In this document: piece after piece, positions 51,848-61,145 of the stretch | How the letters are laid out: every line of letters begins with the position of its first letter | How positions within the stretch are numbered: position 1 is the stretch's first letter | NCBI GenBank assembly: GCA_025924315.1 | Contig: JAICIO010000010.1 | Coordinates: 17,247-81,246 of the forward strand | Length of the DNA: 64,000 nucleotides | Direction: 5' to 3' | Source of the DNA: Phycisphaerae bacterium | Lineage (GTDB): Bacteria > Planctomycetota > Phycisphaerae > Tepidisphaerales > Tepidisphaeraceae | The notes under the pieces: generated by a model | Database searches by the model: none | What the model was told of the DNA's origin: nothing | What the model saw: the letters and a program-made list of their open reading frames with translations, nothing else | Made by a program: the position numbers and the translations under genes

Positions 51848-53458
51848 TTACGGCCTATGCCATTCCGTGCACGAATCGCAGATCGAATACTTCGACCAGC
51901 GCCCGCCCGCGTGATCAATCCGAATTGGCGACATCTTCTTTTGCCACACGCCCACGACCGTGTCATTCGCCAGATGGCCGATCGGATTCTTTCCGAGCAC
52001 GTCCTGCTCGCACTGAACGAACGCGCCATCGGAGAGAATCGTCATGCGCGAAGAAAGTCGAGCGCAAGCGCGCCGTTTCGGCGGCGACATGTCCGCGACA
52101 GACGTCTCCGGAATCTGCCCGGCGTAGTTGCTCGGGCCGACGATAACCGCGCATCCGATTGCGCGGAGCCATTGGTCGTACCACGCTTCCATTTCGCTGA
52201 GGTTTTGCGTGCATTTCGTGAAGGTCGGAACGATCAGCGGAATTCCTCGACGAAATGCGGCGCGGAGTTTCACCAGCGTGCGAACGTTTTCGATCACCTC
52301 GTCGAGGCGATCGACGGCCATGATCAACTTGTACGTTTCACGCGTGAGGGCGGGGATGTGAACGGAGATGATGTCCACCGGTGACTCCGCCAACAGCGTG
52401 AGGCGATCGGGGTCTTCGGGAAGAAGATCCGTTTCAATGTGGATGGCGCGTTTGGATTGCGCGGATTTCAGAATCGCTGAAAAATTGTTCGCGAGAAGCG
52501 GATCACCGGCCCCTGCCAGAGTGATTCGAATATCATCGATCGACGCGAGTTCACCGAAAAGCTTTTGTGCGCTCTCGAGATTCATTTCCTCGCGTTGGAT
52601 CTGAAGGTGCGAAGTCGGCGAAAAGGTCGGCCGCGTGACGCGGCGCGTGTTCAGCTCGAGAACGATCTCACGCGGGTTGGCGTCGGTGTATTGATGTGCG
52701 TCGAGTCTCGCCACGAGCTCGGCAGCTGGCGTTTTGATGAGCGTGCCATTGAGGCTGACGGATGCGGCTGCGACGCGATCGATCTGGCGATCGCTGTCGA
52801 GCTTGAATCGCCACGTCGTTCGCGCCGCGCTCATCGGCACTGGTACGCAACCCGGGCCGCCGAGGGGATCGCGCATCGGCTGCTCGGGCATGTAATGCAG
52901 CATTCGGCCGGGATGAATCGACGTTTGCGCCAGACGTTTGAGGAGCGATCGCTTGATCAGCGCACCCCCGAGACCGGGCGCGACCGGTCCGAAGAACAGC
53001 TCGGCATTTTCTTGTTCGAGCGCCCGATCGACGGCCGCATCGATGAGACCTGGGTCGACAAGAGCCGACGCGGGATCGATCAACACGATCGCTTCGGATT
53101 CCAGATTCCCCGCGACTTCTTCCGTCCATTGGCCATGGAAACCGAGATCAAAATCGCAGGTGCTGAGCAATCCGCCGCGCCAACCGTCCGCCCAGCGCTG
53201 CGCCGCTGCGATCGCTTCGATCGACGCGATATTCGTCCGTGGGCCCTTCGTAAGCACGAATGCGCTGGCTTCATCCGCAAGTGGTGCGACATCCGGCAGC
53301 TGATCTTCCCAGCAAATGATCGCGATGTGTTTGAGGCTTTTGGCGCGCGAGAGGCGATCGAGCGTCCAGCTCAGCACGGATTCCTGCCGAAATACGCGCG
53401 TCGCACTGTTGCGATCGGGCGACTCATGCAGCATGGACAAAACCGCTGTCGCGTTCAT
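51848..53458 (-). CDS. nucleotidyltransferase-like domain fused to a radical-SAM-like domain lacking its Fe-S cysteines, with SPASM-type C-terminus
   Basis: 536 residues. Residues 1-245 read as a GT-A/SpsF-like nucleotidyltransferase (MNATAVLSMLHESPDRNSAT, LSTCDFDLGFHGQWTEEVAG). Residues 262-450 follow the pattern of radical SAM proteins with SPASM domains (EIVLELNTRRVTRPTFSP, MNLESAQKLFGELASIDDI, RITLAGAGDPLL), but where CxxxCxxC should be, at about 271-279, there is TRRVTRPTF with no cysteine. The C-terminus keeps four cysteines (C465, C483, C527, C530) in a SPASM-like layout. It resembles what I recall as the spiro-SPASM proteins of spirochaetes. It overlaps maf by 4 bases and precedes neuA, so it serves the same glycan. 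Confidence 0.75.
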   Translation of the reverse strand: MNATAVLSMLHESPDRNSATRVFRQESVLSWTLDRLSRAKSLKHIAIICWEDQLPDVAPLADEASAFVLTKGPRTNIASIEAIAAAQRWADGWRGGLLSTCDFDLGFHGQWTEEVAGNLESEAIVLIDPASALVDPGLIDAAVDRALEQENAELFFGPVAPGLGGALIKRSLLKRLAQTSIHPGRMLHYMPEQPMRDPLGGPGCVPVPMSAARTTWRFKLDSDRQIDRVAAASVSLNGTLIKTPAAELVARLDAHQYTDANPREIVLELNTRRVTRPTFSPTSHLQIQREEMNLESAQKLFGELASIDDIRITLAGAGDPLLANNFSAILKSAQSKRAIHIETDLLPEDPDRLTLLAESPVDIISVHIPALTRETYKLIMAVDRLDEVIENVRTLVKLRAAFRRGIPLIVPTFTKCTQNLSEMEAWYDQWLRAIGCAVIVGPSNYAGQIPETSVADMSPPKRRACARLSSRMTILSDGAFVQCEQDVLGKNPIGHLANDTVVGVWQKKMSPIRIDHAGGRWSKYSICDSCTEWHRP

Positions 53459-55392
53459 GCCGCCGCCTTGCGCGCGTTGCGCTCTTTGAACTCGTTCAGG
53501 TTGCCGATCACTTCGGCCATCAGCGTCTGAAATTCCTTCGCCGCGTTGATGACACCTTCGACGTTCGCGATGTCGCGGGAGACCTGCCGGCGCTGTTTTT
53601 CGGTCGCATTGATCTTCGCGGCGGTGATTTTTCGGTCCGCTTGAAAACGTTGCAACTCGGTCAGCTGCGTGAGCGACGTGATCAGCTCGTAGCAGTCGTT
53701 AAGGGCATGCATCCGCGCCCGCAGCGCATCGATCTTTCCAATCGCGCGGTTGACCTTCACCTGGTCTTCAATCGAATCGCGAATCTCTTCGAGCAGGGGA
53801 AGTGTTTCGCGACTGATCTTTTCGATCTGGTCCGCTTCTTCGACACGCAGTTTCACGCACGCAATTGCTTCATCCAATCGATTCCAAGTCAGCCCCTTGT
53901 GAACGGGCGGCGCCGAAACCGCTTCGCCGCAGAACTGCTCGATCGCGTCGGCGAACGTCATCACACGTGCCCCACGTTTCAGCACTCCGCCTTCCGTCGC
54001 GTCGATGATCGTTCGATCGCTGTTGGCGAAGTCTCGCTCGAATTGCTGGAGATATGTAAAGAGTCGCTCTTCGGTGTACGTCGGATTGCCCTTGTAGTCG
54101 GTCGTCTTCCGCAGAATATTTCGATCGCGGACGATCTGCTCCCACTGCTTCATCTCGACGGTGCAGAATCGCGACAGCTCAGGCCGCCACACATCTTCGT
54201 AGCTCGTGCCGGGCGCGTAGCAGAGGCCATCGGAGAAGCCGAGATCCTGGCCGACGAAAATGATCGGATCGCAGCCGAGATGCTCCGCGAGGTAATACGA
54301 GAGATGCGCCACCGTTGCGCCCGCGGGGAGACGCGACTTGTTCAGCTTCATCTCTTTCAGCAATCGCTCGGCAAAGTCGTTGCCGAGGAGCGAAAGCGGA
54401 CCTGGGTTAAGATCGAAGATCGCACTTGTGGCTTTGGGTTCCGCGACGAGCTCAGTTTTCACCGTCGGCGGAAGTTTCTCGAAGAATCGCGTGCAGATCT
54501 CGTGATAGTCGAGCGACGTGACAAAGTGCGGCTCGACACCCAACTCGAGCAGCGGTTGGAAGGTCGTCTGGACCGCGATGATGACGGCGCGGTTGTTCAG
54601 TTCGCCCAGCAGGTGCTTGTTCTTTCGAAGCGACGGGCCCGCCGACACGATCACCGCCGGCTTGCCGCGATAGCTGTCCTGCAAACGCGAAAGGCTCGGC
54701 GTCGCGACGTACCACGGAAGATTGCGCGAAACGTTCTGCGACGTACGACACCCATTGGCGATGAGCGTGCTCACCGTCGTGCGGCAATAGGCGACGAACT
54801 CCGCCACCCACGTTTGCATCTGGCGGTGGAATTCGGAGTGAAGCTGCAGGCTCGGCGCGTGAGCGATGTTGCCAAAGCCGAGGGCGATCGTCGCGGTATT
54901 CGGCGTGAGGCGATTGAACAGCTCCGCCTTGTCGAGATTTGTGAAGAAGAGCAGCCGATGGCTCTCGATCAGGGTTGAGAGATCGCGCGATTCGAAGGCC
55001 GCGCGAAGCACGCGCACATCCGGTTCGAAGATGCAGAAGATCGCCTCCGGGCTGGCGCGATCGAACGCCTGCTCGACGTGATAACCAAGCCCGAAGCCGT
55101 GGACGTAAAAGGCAACCTTCCCATCGAGATCGGTTGCGTCTATCAACTTCGCCGCTTCGGTGACGGGGTCGTAGCGGCTGTGCAAGGAAACGGTTCGCGC
55201 GTCGGCCGTGATGAGCGAGATCGTCGGCGGACCGGACTTCGACGGCTCGACCTTCACACCAGTCGCATCGTTGACCGCTTCAATCTTCGCGGCAAGAGCC
55301 GGATCGCTCGCCCAGAGCGCGCTAAGATTCTTCAGGTAATGCGCATCGGCAGGAAGCACGTAGCGGAGCGATGGATCGTTGGTTGCTGTCAT
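53455..55392 (-). CDS. motility-associated factor (Maf) flagellin glycosyltransferase
   Basis: 645 residues from ATG 55392; longer frames are rejected. The central DUF115/MptE-like domain is seen in GKPAVIVSAGPSLRKNKHLL, EPHFVTSLDYHEICTRFFEK, GATVAHLSYYLAEHLGCDPI and FVGQDLGFSDGLCYAPGTSY. The first 240 residues form an N-terminal domain (VAFYVHGFGLGYHVEQAFDR); the last 130 are helical and coiled-coil-like. Maf proteins transfer pseudaminic, legionaminic or sialic acid to flagellin serine or threonine in the cytoplasm. First gene of an operon that also makes the CMP-sugar. Confidence 0.9.
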   Translation of the reverse strand: MTATNDPSLRYVLPADAHYLKNLSALWASDPALAAKIEAVNDATGVKVEPSKSGPPTISLITADARTVSLHSRYDPVTEAAKLIDATDLDGKVAFYVHGFGLGYHVEQAFDRASPEAIFCIFEPDVRVLRAAFESRDLSTLIESHRLLFFTNLDKAELFNRLTPNTATIALGFGNIAHAPSLQLHSEFHRQMQTWVAEFVAYCRTTVSTLIANGCRTSQNVSRNLPWYVATPSLSRLQDSYRGKPAVIVSAGPSLRKNKHLLGELNNRAVIIAVQTTFQPLLELGVEPHFVTSLDYHEICTRFFEKLPPTVKTELVAEPKATSAIFDLNPGPLSLLGNDFAERLLKEMKLNKSRLPAGATVAHLSYYLAEHLGCDPIIFVGQDLGFSDGLCYAPGTSYEDVWRPELSRFCTVEMKQWEQIVRDRNILRKTTDYKGNPTYTEERLFTYLQQFERDFANSDRTIIDATEGGVLKRGARVMTFADAIEQFCGEAVSAPPVHKGLTWNRLDEAIACVKLRVEEADQIEKISRETLPLLEEIRDSIEDQVKVNRAIGKIDALRARMHALNDCYELITSLTQLTELQRFQADRKITAAKINATEKQRRQVSRDIANVEGVINAAKEFQTLMAEVIGNLNEFKERNARKAAA

Positions 55393-55470
55393 CGGCGCGT
55401 GGCTGTAGCGTGTCCGGTGTCGACACGCCGGGTCCGTATCTTTATCGGACGTCGAGCTGCGAAAGGTTGA

Positions 55471-56070
55471 ATGATGGCGAGCCAATTGCTCTTTGAGACG
55501 CCGTGGTGGCTGCTGACGTTGGTTGCGATCGTGGCGATCGCGTTGCTCGTCTCGGGGAATAATCGCCAGAAAAACCAGCTGAAAGTGGCGGGTTTTATCG
55601 TGCTCGCGCTGGGAATCGCGCTCGCCGCGGTGAGCTTCTTCGTCGATACCCCCCGGGAGAAGGCGATCAAAGGCACGCGCGCATTCGTGCACGCCGTCGT
55701 CGATCGCGATCAGAACACAATCCGCTCGCTGCTCCATCCGAACGCGTCGCTACTGGGATGGAACAAGGAAGACATCGTCTACGGCGCGAAGCAATACGCC
55801 GATGATTTCAATCTGAAGGACGCGATGATCACGCATCTCGACGCGGTGCAGACCGACACGCTGGTAACGGTGGACCTGAGCGTGATCAGCCAGCATCCCG
55901 GCGGAAAGCTGCCTTACGACAACATGAGCAGCTCCTGGCAGATCACATGGATGGATACGGGAACCGGGTGGCTGATGAAGGATATCCGTCCGATCCAGAT
56001 CGGCGGGGTCGACGCGCAAGGAATGAAAGCGATCGAACAACGCTACTTCGCCAAAATCTCACACAAGTAA
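55471..56070 (+). CDS. membrane-anchored NTF2/SnoaL-like protein
   Basis: 199 residues. Two spans near the start (WWLLTLVAIVAIALLVSG and LKVAGFIVLALGIALAAVSF) are followed by a soluble domain of about 130 residues with TRAFVHAVVDRDQNTIRSLL and WQITWMDTGTGWLMKDIRPI, the pattern of NTF2-like folds. No catalytic residues stand out. It is divergent from maf by 78 bases, so shared regulation is possible. Confidence 0.75.
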   Translation: MMASQLLFETPWWLLTLVAIVAIALLVSGNNRQKNQLKVAGFIVLALGIALAAVSFFVDTPREKAIKGTRAFVHAVVDRDQNTIRSLLHPNASLLGWNKEDIVYGAKQYADDFNLKDAMITHLDAVQTDTLVTVDLSVISQHPGGKLPYDNMSSSWQITWMDTGTGWLMKDIRPIQIGGVDAQGMKAIEQRYFAKISHK

Positions 56071-56231
56071 ACCTGCCGATTGCCGCTTCATCGCGCGGCG
56101 GTTGCGCATGAACGGTTGACGTCGATGAAGGCGTGCGGGTGAATATTGAGAATCGCCTTGATGCCGTGAACGAAGTTATAAATTCGCGGGGTTGATTGAA
56201 CGATTGGGCAATCCGCCGGTATTGTCAGTCG

Positions 56232-58835
56232 ATGCTTCATCGATTCGCACTCGGATTTGTCGCAATCTTAGCGCTCTCCGCCCGAGCGGCCGCTCCTGCG
56301 ACTCGCCCCACGGGAGATTGGCCGGAGCCTCACCAGAACGCGTTTCTCAACTCGATCCAGCCGCTGCCCGGCGCGTCGAGCGGAACACCCGCGAAGATCG
56401 CACAGATCGATCTCGGGCGAACTCCGATCTCGGTGACGCCGGCGAAGGCATCGGATGGCTCGACCATCGGTCTTTCCATCAACGCCGGCGAGCTGATCTG
56501 CTGTGACACAAATGGAAAGATTCGCTGGCGGTCACATCCGGCCGGGCTGAACTTCACGTCGATCATCACATGCGAAGATCTGAACGGCGATGGCCACAAC
56601 GAGATCCTTCTACAAGCCGGGCGCCCCGCGGATCCGTACGCAGCCGCGTGTCTCGTCTCCGCGGACGATGGGTCGCTCACCTGGCGCTACAACGTCGATC
56701 CGATGTCGTACGCCTGGTACCTGTATGCCGGGAATTATCTTCCGCATGCGACGACGAAGCAGATCGTCGTGATCATGCACGGCTATCCGCCGGACAAACA
56801 GAATGGTTACATCGCGGTGTTCGACACGTCGAAGAACGACCCAAAGCCGCAGCAGAAATGGCGCTACGATTTCGACCAGTACACGTGCTTCCCGGGTTTT
56901 TATCAGGCGGACATCGATGGCGACGGCGTGAATGAGCTGATCGTCGAGACGCACAGCCGCATGTGGATCTTCGATGCGCCGACGGGCAAGGTGAAACAGT
57001 TCTACGGCTGGGATACGTCGCCCGCGAACGTCCGAAGCTACGGGCTCGATCAGTTTGTCGATCTCAACGGCGACGGGAAAGTGGATTTCCTCTGTATCGG
57101 CAACTTCGCTCAGCATCACGAGGTGCTGCTCAACGAGAACGGAAAGCTCAAGGAGGCGTGGCATTACGGTTGGCCGGAAAGCGTCACCACTGGCACGGTG
57201 GCAACGAACTGGCCGCTGCCCGCGTACGCAGACGTGGACGGCGACGGCAAGCTGGAAATCGTGCTGTCGATGTTCAATTCTGAAAACGAGCATGCGTGGC
57301 TGATTCGCGTTTACGACGCCGCGACGGGGAAGCTAAAGTACAAGATGCCGGGAATGATTGCGTCTTCTCTGGTCGATGTGGATGGAGATGGCGCCGCGGA
57401 GATTTTGGCGGATGTTTCGACGGACTCGGCGGCCGCGTTGCCGGACGGAAGTCATCGCACCACGCCCCATGCGGGCGCGGTTGTGCTCAAGGCGAAGGAT
57501 GGAAAGCTCACGCCGATCTGGAAAGACGCCGAAGCACATGCGGAGCGAAGCGCCGACCATCGCGTGCAGTTTACGCGTGGGAGCGAATCGCTCGTTCTGT
57601 CGAAAGCAAAAGACGGATCGCTGAAGGCGACCGCCGCCCCACCGGCGCCGGCGAATACGCAGCCAACGTTCGCGAATCTCCCCGCGCTCGTTGGATTGCC
57701 CGCGCCGGAGCTTCTCGCGGCCGACCTGCTCGGCACGGGAAAGAACGACATTGTCTCGTTCCGCAACGGCGTCGCGACGCTTTATCACCTCGATAAGCAA
57801 TCGATGAAAAAGGTCGGGGAGTATCCCTCGACCGCGACGCCGGTAATCGCGGATTTGAACGGCGACGGCGCGCTCGATCTGATTCTTTCCGACGCGGCGC
57901 CGACGCATCAACCGCGGATCAAAGTGATCACGCCCTCGCAGCACGATCGCGTGGTGTGGGATGTGACCCTGCCCGCGCCGAAAGAGCCCACGCTTCCCAA
58001 GCCGCGGCCGGCGTATCTGCGTACGGTTCACTTCACGGGCAAGAAGACGCCGGACCTTTACGCGTGGTTCGCGACCCCTTCGGTGCGGAGCGTTGCGATT
58101 GAAGGAACGTCGGGTCACGTTCTCTGGGAGACCGGCGAGTTCAAGGACATCGAGCGCTACGATGCGCCGACGACGAACCTCGCGTCCGCGTTCGATTTCA
58201 ATGGCGATGGTCATGAGGACCTCGTCTACACCTGCCCGGACTATTACTGCGTTGCGTCGGGTCTCGATGGGAAACCATTGATTGGTCCCCTTTATCCGCC
58301 AAAGATTTTCAATCAGCCGAGCCAGGGGCTGTACACGTTTCCGGCGATCTTGCCGAACGAAAACGCGCGGCCGACGGTTGCGCTGGTGGATGGTCACTAC
58401 TTTCAAGCCGCGATGTCGATCGACGCCAAGCCGGACTGGTATCAGCTTCCGCCGGTCGGAGAGAATCGCGCGTCCGCCCAGGGGTTTGCGAAGCTTCCGG
58501 ATGGTACGTGGCTGATGGGCGTCGGCCGGCAGAATGGAAAATTCGGCTGCATCAACATGAAGGATGGCTCAACTCGATGGGATCTCGACGTGCAGGCGAC
58601 TTGCAGCGACACCATCGCGTGCGACATCAACGGCGACGGCAAGCAGGATTTCCTCTTCGGCACCAGTCACGGCAAGCTCTACGCGGTGACGGATAACAAC
58701 GGGAAACCGCAGGTCCTGTGGACGGTGGACCTGAGCGCCGGCGCGGGAAATCCGATCGCTGCCGATGTCGATGGCGACGGCAAGAGTGAAATCATCGTGC
58801 CGACGGTGGATGGGCACATCACGATCTTGAAGTGA
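56232..58835 (+). CDS. exported FG-GAP/VCBS repeat protein
   Basis: 867 residues from ATG 56232, beginning a signal peptide (MLHRFALGFVAILALSARAA); a start at 56196 would spoil it. The protein is a series of beta-propeller-type blades with calcium-binding loops: DLNGDGHNEILL, DIDGDGVNELIV, DLNGDGKVDFL, DVDGDGKLEIV, DVDGDGAAEIL, DLNGDGALDLI, DFNGDGHEDLV, DINGDGKQDFLF and DVDGDGKSEIIV. This is typical of large planctomycete surface or secreted proteins with adhesion or scaffold roles. No enzyme domain is seen. Confidence 0.88.
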   Translation: MLHRFALGFVAILALSARAAAPATRPTGDWPEPHQNAFLNSIQPLPGASSGTPAKIAQIDLGRTPISVTPAKASDGSTIGLSINAGELICCDTNGKIRWRSHPAGLNFTSIITCEDLNGDGHNEILLQAGRPADPYAAACLVSADDGSLTWRYNVDPMSYAWYLYAGNYLPHATTKQIVVIMHGYPPDKQNGYIAVFDTSKNDPKPQQKWRYDFDQYTCFPGFYQADIDGDGVNELIVETHSRMWIFDAPTGKVKQFYGWDTSPANVRSYGLDQFVDLNGDGKVDFLCIGNFAQHHEVLLNENGKLKEAWHYGWPESVTTGTVATNWPLPAYADVDGDGKLEIVLSMFNSENEHAWLIRVYDAATGKLKYKMPGMIASSLVDVDGDGAAEILADVSTDSAAALPDGSHRTTPHAGAVVLKAKDGKLTPIWKDAEAHAERSADHRVQFTRGSESLVLSKAKDGSLKATAAPPAPANTQPTFANLPALVGLPAPELLAADLLGTGKNDIVSFRNGVATLYHLDKQSMKKVGEYPSTATPVIADLNGDGALDLILSDAAPTHQPRIKVITPSQHDRVVWDVTLPAPKEPTLPKPRPAYLRTVHFTGKKTPDLYAWFATPSVRSVAIEGTSGHVLWETGEFKDIERYDAPTTNLASAFDFNGDGHEDLVYTCPDYYCVASGLDGKPLIGPLYPPKIFNQPSQGLYTFPAILPNENARPTVALVDGHYFQAAMSIDAKPDWYQLPPVGENRASAQGFAKLPDGTWLMGVGRQNGKFGCINMKDGSTRWDLDVQATCSDTIACDINGDGKQDFLFGTSHGKLYAVTDNNGKPQVLWTVDLSAGAGNPIAADVDGDGKSEIIVPTVDGHITILK

Positions 58836-58863
58836 TTACGCGTTATCGGATTCCATCAAAGCT

Positions 58864-58944
58864 GATCCGCAGATTTCACAGATTGCGCAGATTCAGAAAA
58901 GGGCCTTTCCGCCGAATCTGCGAAATCTGCGCAATCTGCGGATC
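58864..58944. repeat. inverted repeat with CGCAGATT units
   Basis: 31-base arms (58864-58894 and 58914-58944) with a few mismatches. Each arm has AGATT three times about 10-11 bases apart: CCGCAGATTTCACAGATT then GCGCAGATTC. Same family as 10681-10764. It lies between the convergent stops at 58835 and 58984. Confidence 0.88.
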
Positions 58945-58983
58945 ATGATTCCTGCTTGGCAAAAGCCACGCCCCCAGAATCTT

Positions 58984-59724
58984 TCACCTCGGCAGAATCG
59001 CCAGCGCCATCACGGCCTGCAGGATTCCGACGAGCGCGACGGCGAACAAACTTTCCTGGATATCGAGCTCGAACATCGTCGACAGCAGCACCCAGTGCAC
59101 GAGCAGCACGATGTGCACCGCGATGAGCGGCGCTTGGGGGCCGTCGACGGGGATGAACACGATCACGATTGCGAAGACGACGTTGCCGATCAGCGCGATG
59201 CCGAAGAGCTTCGCGGCCGCGACGGGCAGTGCGCCGATGTCGGTTCCCATGAACTTCGCGACGATCCCGACGCCAATGAACATCGTCAGCGCGCTGAGTG
59301 CGACAGCCGCGAACATGATACCGAACGCGTTGGGCAATCCGCTCGAACCAGGCTTAAGGAACACCACCGCGAAGCGCGCAACGAACCCGATAACGATCAA
59401 GACTAATGGCAACGCCATCGCCTGCATGGACGTGTCGGCCATCGCGTCTTTGATGATGTCGACCTTGGTCGGATTCTGCGACCGCGGTTGATAGGCGAGC
59501 ACACGCCCGGCCGGCTCCGGCGCCGCCGCGGTCTTCACCGGTACCCGCACCGGCGCGACCGATTCATCCAGGTCGTACACGTCCTCTTCGGCAGGATTGT
59601 TAAACGGCATCTTGAACGATCGCCCGCACGGGCATTGCACTGCGCAGCCCGCCAATTCACGCGACCATTTGAGCTCGCGCTTGCATGCCGGACATGGAAC
59701 GGTCGAATCGGTACTCACAGCCAT
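58984..59724 (-). CDS. zinc-ribbon membrane protein, copy 2
   Basis: 246 residues from ATG 59724. N-terminal ribbon VPCPACKRELKWSRELAGCAVQ followed by CPCGRSFKMP gives four or five cysteines; then an acidic proline/alanine-rich linker, and five or six spans (MALPLVLIVIGFVARFAVVF, FGIMFAAVALSALTMFIGVG, LIGNVVFAIVIVFIPV). Same plan as the protein at 31013, probably a paralogue though the membrane parts have diverged. Divergent from 59821, another ribbon protein. Function unknown. Confidence 0.78.
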   Translation of the reverse strand: MAVSTDSTVPCPACKRELKWSRELAGCAVQCPCGRSFKMPFNNPAEEDVYDLDESVAPVRVPVKTAAAPEPAGRVLAYQPRSQNPTKVDIIKDAMADTSMQAMALPLVLIVIGFVARFAVVFLKPGSSGLPNAFGIMFAAVALSALTMFIGVGIVAKFMGTDIGALPVAAAKLFGIALIGNVVFAIVIVFIPVDGPQAPLIAVHIVLLVHWVLLSTMFELDIQESLFAVALVGILQAVMALAILPR

Positions 59725-59820
59725 GTTGCAAATCCCCTGAAATGTCGCCAAGATCCACTATAGCCGATAGAACTTCGCGAACGAATTGAATTCTTTCCCT
59801 GCACCGAGGGGCTACCGACC

Positions 59821-60450
59821 ATGCCAATTCCGATTCAGTGCACCTGTGGATTCAAAGGCAACGCACGCGATGATGCCGCGGGCAAATCGCTCAAGTGCCC
59901 GACCTGTGGCTCGATCATCTCTATCCCGCTCCCCGCCGGGGCTGCGCGAACACCCGGTGCCTATACGAATTACCCAACCTCGAAGCGCCCGCCGGCGCAG
60001 GGGAAGGCTGCGAAGTTCGAGATGTCGCCCGGCATCAAGATCCTCCTCGCACTCGCGATCATCATCCCTGCCATCATCATCTGGGCGAAGATGGGACCGA
60101 TGGCCGCCATGAGCAAACTCGATGCGTTGTACGATCCGCTCGACAGCGCCATCCGCGACACAGTCAACCACTCGCTGCAGGAGCGTCACCGCCAGCTCGG
60201 TTACAAGATGGACAAGCCGCGTGACATTCCGCAGGTGCGAAACGTGGTGATCGACAAACCGGTGATGCCCTTCCGCATGCCGGATCACATCGACTTCCAG
60301 GGCACGAGCTCCGAAGGCAAATACTGGGGCACGTACACCGTCGCCAACGGAAAGATCAAAGCGCGCGTCGAAGACAGCTTCAACGGCGAGCTACATGTTG
60401 AATCCACGACGGCCAACGGCAACACGACAATCGATTCCATGACGCCGTAG
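59821..60450 (+). CDS. zinc-ribbon protein with one membrane span
   Basis: 209 residues. Ribbon IQCTCGFKGNARDDAAGKSL then KCPTCGSIISI, a proline-rich linker, a span at about 75-92 (IKILLALAIIIPAIIIWA), and an outside domain of about 110 residues, with KYWGTYTVANGKIKARVEDS. It starts 97 bases from the other ribbon protein in the opposite direction; both have ribbons inside and their main parts in or across the membrane. Function unknown. Confidence 0.75.
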   Translation: MPIPIQCTCGFKGNARDDAAGKSLKCPTCGSIISIPLPAGAARTPGAYTNYPTSKRPPAQGKAAKFEMSPGIKILLALAIIIPAIIIWAKMGPMAAMSKLDALYDPLDSAIRDTVNHSLQERHRQLGYKMDKPRDIPQVRNVVIDKPVMPFRMPDHIDFQGTSSEGKYWGTYTVANGKIKARVEDSFNGELHVESTTANGNTTIDSMTP

Positions 60451-60455
60451 AGTAG

Positions 60456-60517
60456 TCGTGACACGGCCTTTCAGGCCGTGCGGACGGTGCAAGCACGCGC
60501 CAAAAGCCGTGTCACGA
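60456..60517. repeat. double-hairpin repeat, GTGACACGG family
   Basis: Outer edges TCGTGACACGGC (60456) and GCCGTGTCACGA (60506) pair; inside, CACGGCCTTTCAGGCCGTG (loop TTTCA) is a hairpin. It lies between the convergent stops of 59821 and rnh, like its relative at 29078-29128. Confidence 0.85.
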
Positions 60518-60528
60518 AGGCGCTTTAT

Positions 60529-61116
60529 TTACTTCGGATTCATCTTCGTCCCGCACTGACACACAAATGGTTTGAGCTGATGCGGACGGATTTTCGACGG
60601 CACTTGCACCTCGATGGCGCACCCGCATTTCGGACACAGGAACTGATCCCCCTTCTCCGTCGCTCGCGGTGACGGCTCATCGATCGGCGATTCATCCGCG
60701 TCCGTCACATCCTTCCGCCGATCCATCGCCAGGTTCGCAAGCTTGTCCGCCAGTTCATTCTTGTGCCGCAGGTTGTGCTCGATGCGATGCTCGCGAAATT
60801 CGCCGAGCAGCGCCTGCGCTTCGTCGTATAGCATCTTCATGTCCGGATGCTTCACACGATATTCGCCGCGCATTTGCTTGATGATCAGCTCGCTATCCCC
60901 GCGAATGATGATCTTCTGCGCACCGAGCTTCAGTGCTTCCTCCATCGCAGTAATGAGCGCCTTGTATTCCGCAACGTTGTTCGTCGCGGTGCCGATGAAG
61001 CGCCCGAGCGTGACGAGCGGCGTGTTGTCGGCGGCGCGCACCACCACGCCGATCCCTGCGGGGCCCGGGTTTCCGCGGCTCCCTCCGTCGAATTGCAACG
61101 TAATCCATTCGTTCAT
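60529..61116 (-). CDS. ribonuclease HI-type protein with C-terminal zinc ribbon
   Basis: 195 residues. Residues 1-135 are an RNase H fold: LQFDGGSRGNPGPAGIGVVV (first Asp D10), NNVAEYKALITAMEEAL (Glu), IIIRGDSELIIKQMRGEY (Asp) and HNLRHKNELADKLANLAMD (last Asp), the full DEDD set. The RNase HI family of this type cleaves RNA in RNA-DNA hybrids. The last 40 residues are a ribbon, LCPKCGCAIEVQVP then FVCQCGTKMNPK. The start lies only 29 bases from that of the divergent next gene, so promoters must overlap coding or each other. Confidence 0.9.
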   Translation of the reverse strand: MNEWITLQFDGGSRGNPGPAGIGVVVRAADNTPLVTLGRFIGTATNNVAEYKALITAMEEALKLGAQKIIIRGDSELIIKQMRGEYRVKHPDMKMLYDEAQALLGEFREHRIEHNLRHKNELADKLANLAMDRRKDVTDADESPIDEPSPRATEKGDQFLCPKCGCAIEVQVPSKIRPHQLKPFVCQCGTKMNPK

Positions 61117-61145
61117 GGGCCGAAGGTTGTACCATATCCGCCATT

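Noticed and set aside
13767..58944. The many inverted repeats as CRISPR arrays.
   Set aside because: They are single elements with complementary arms, not regular direct repeats with unique spacers, and no cas gene is present.
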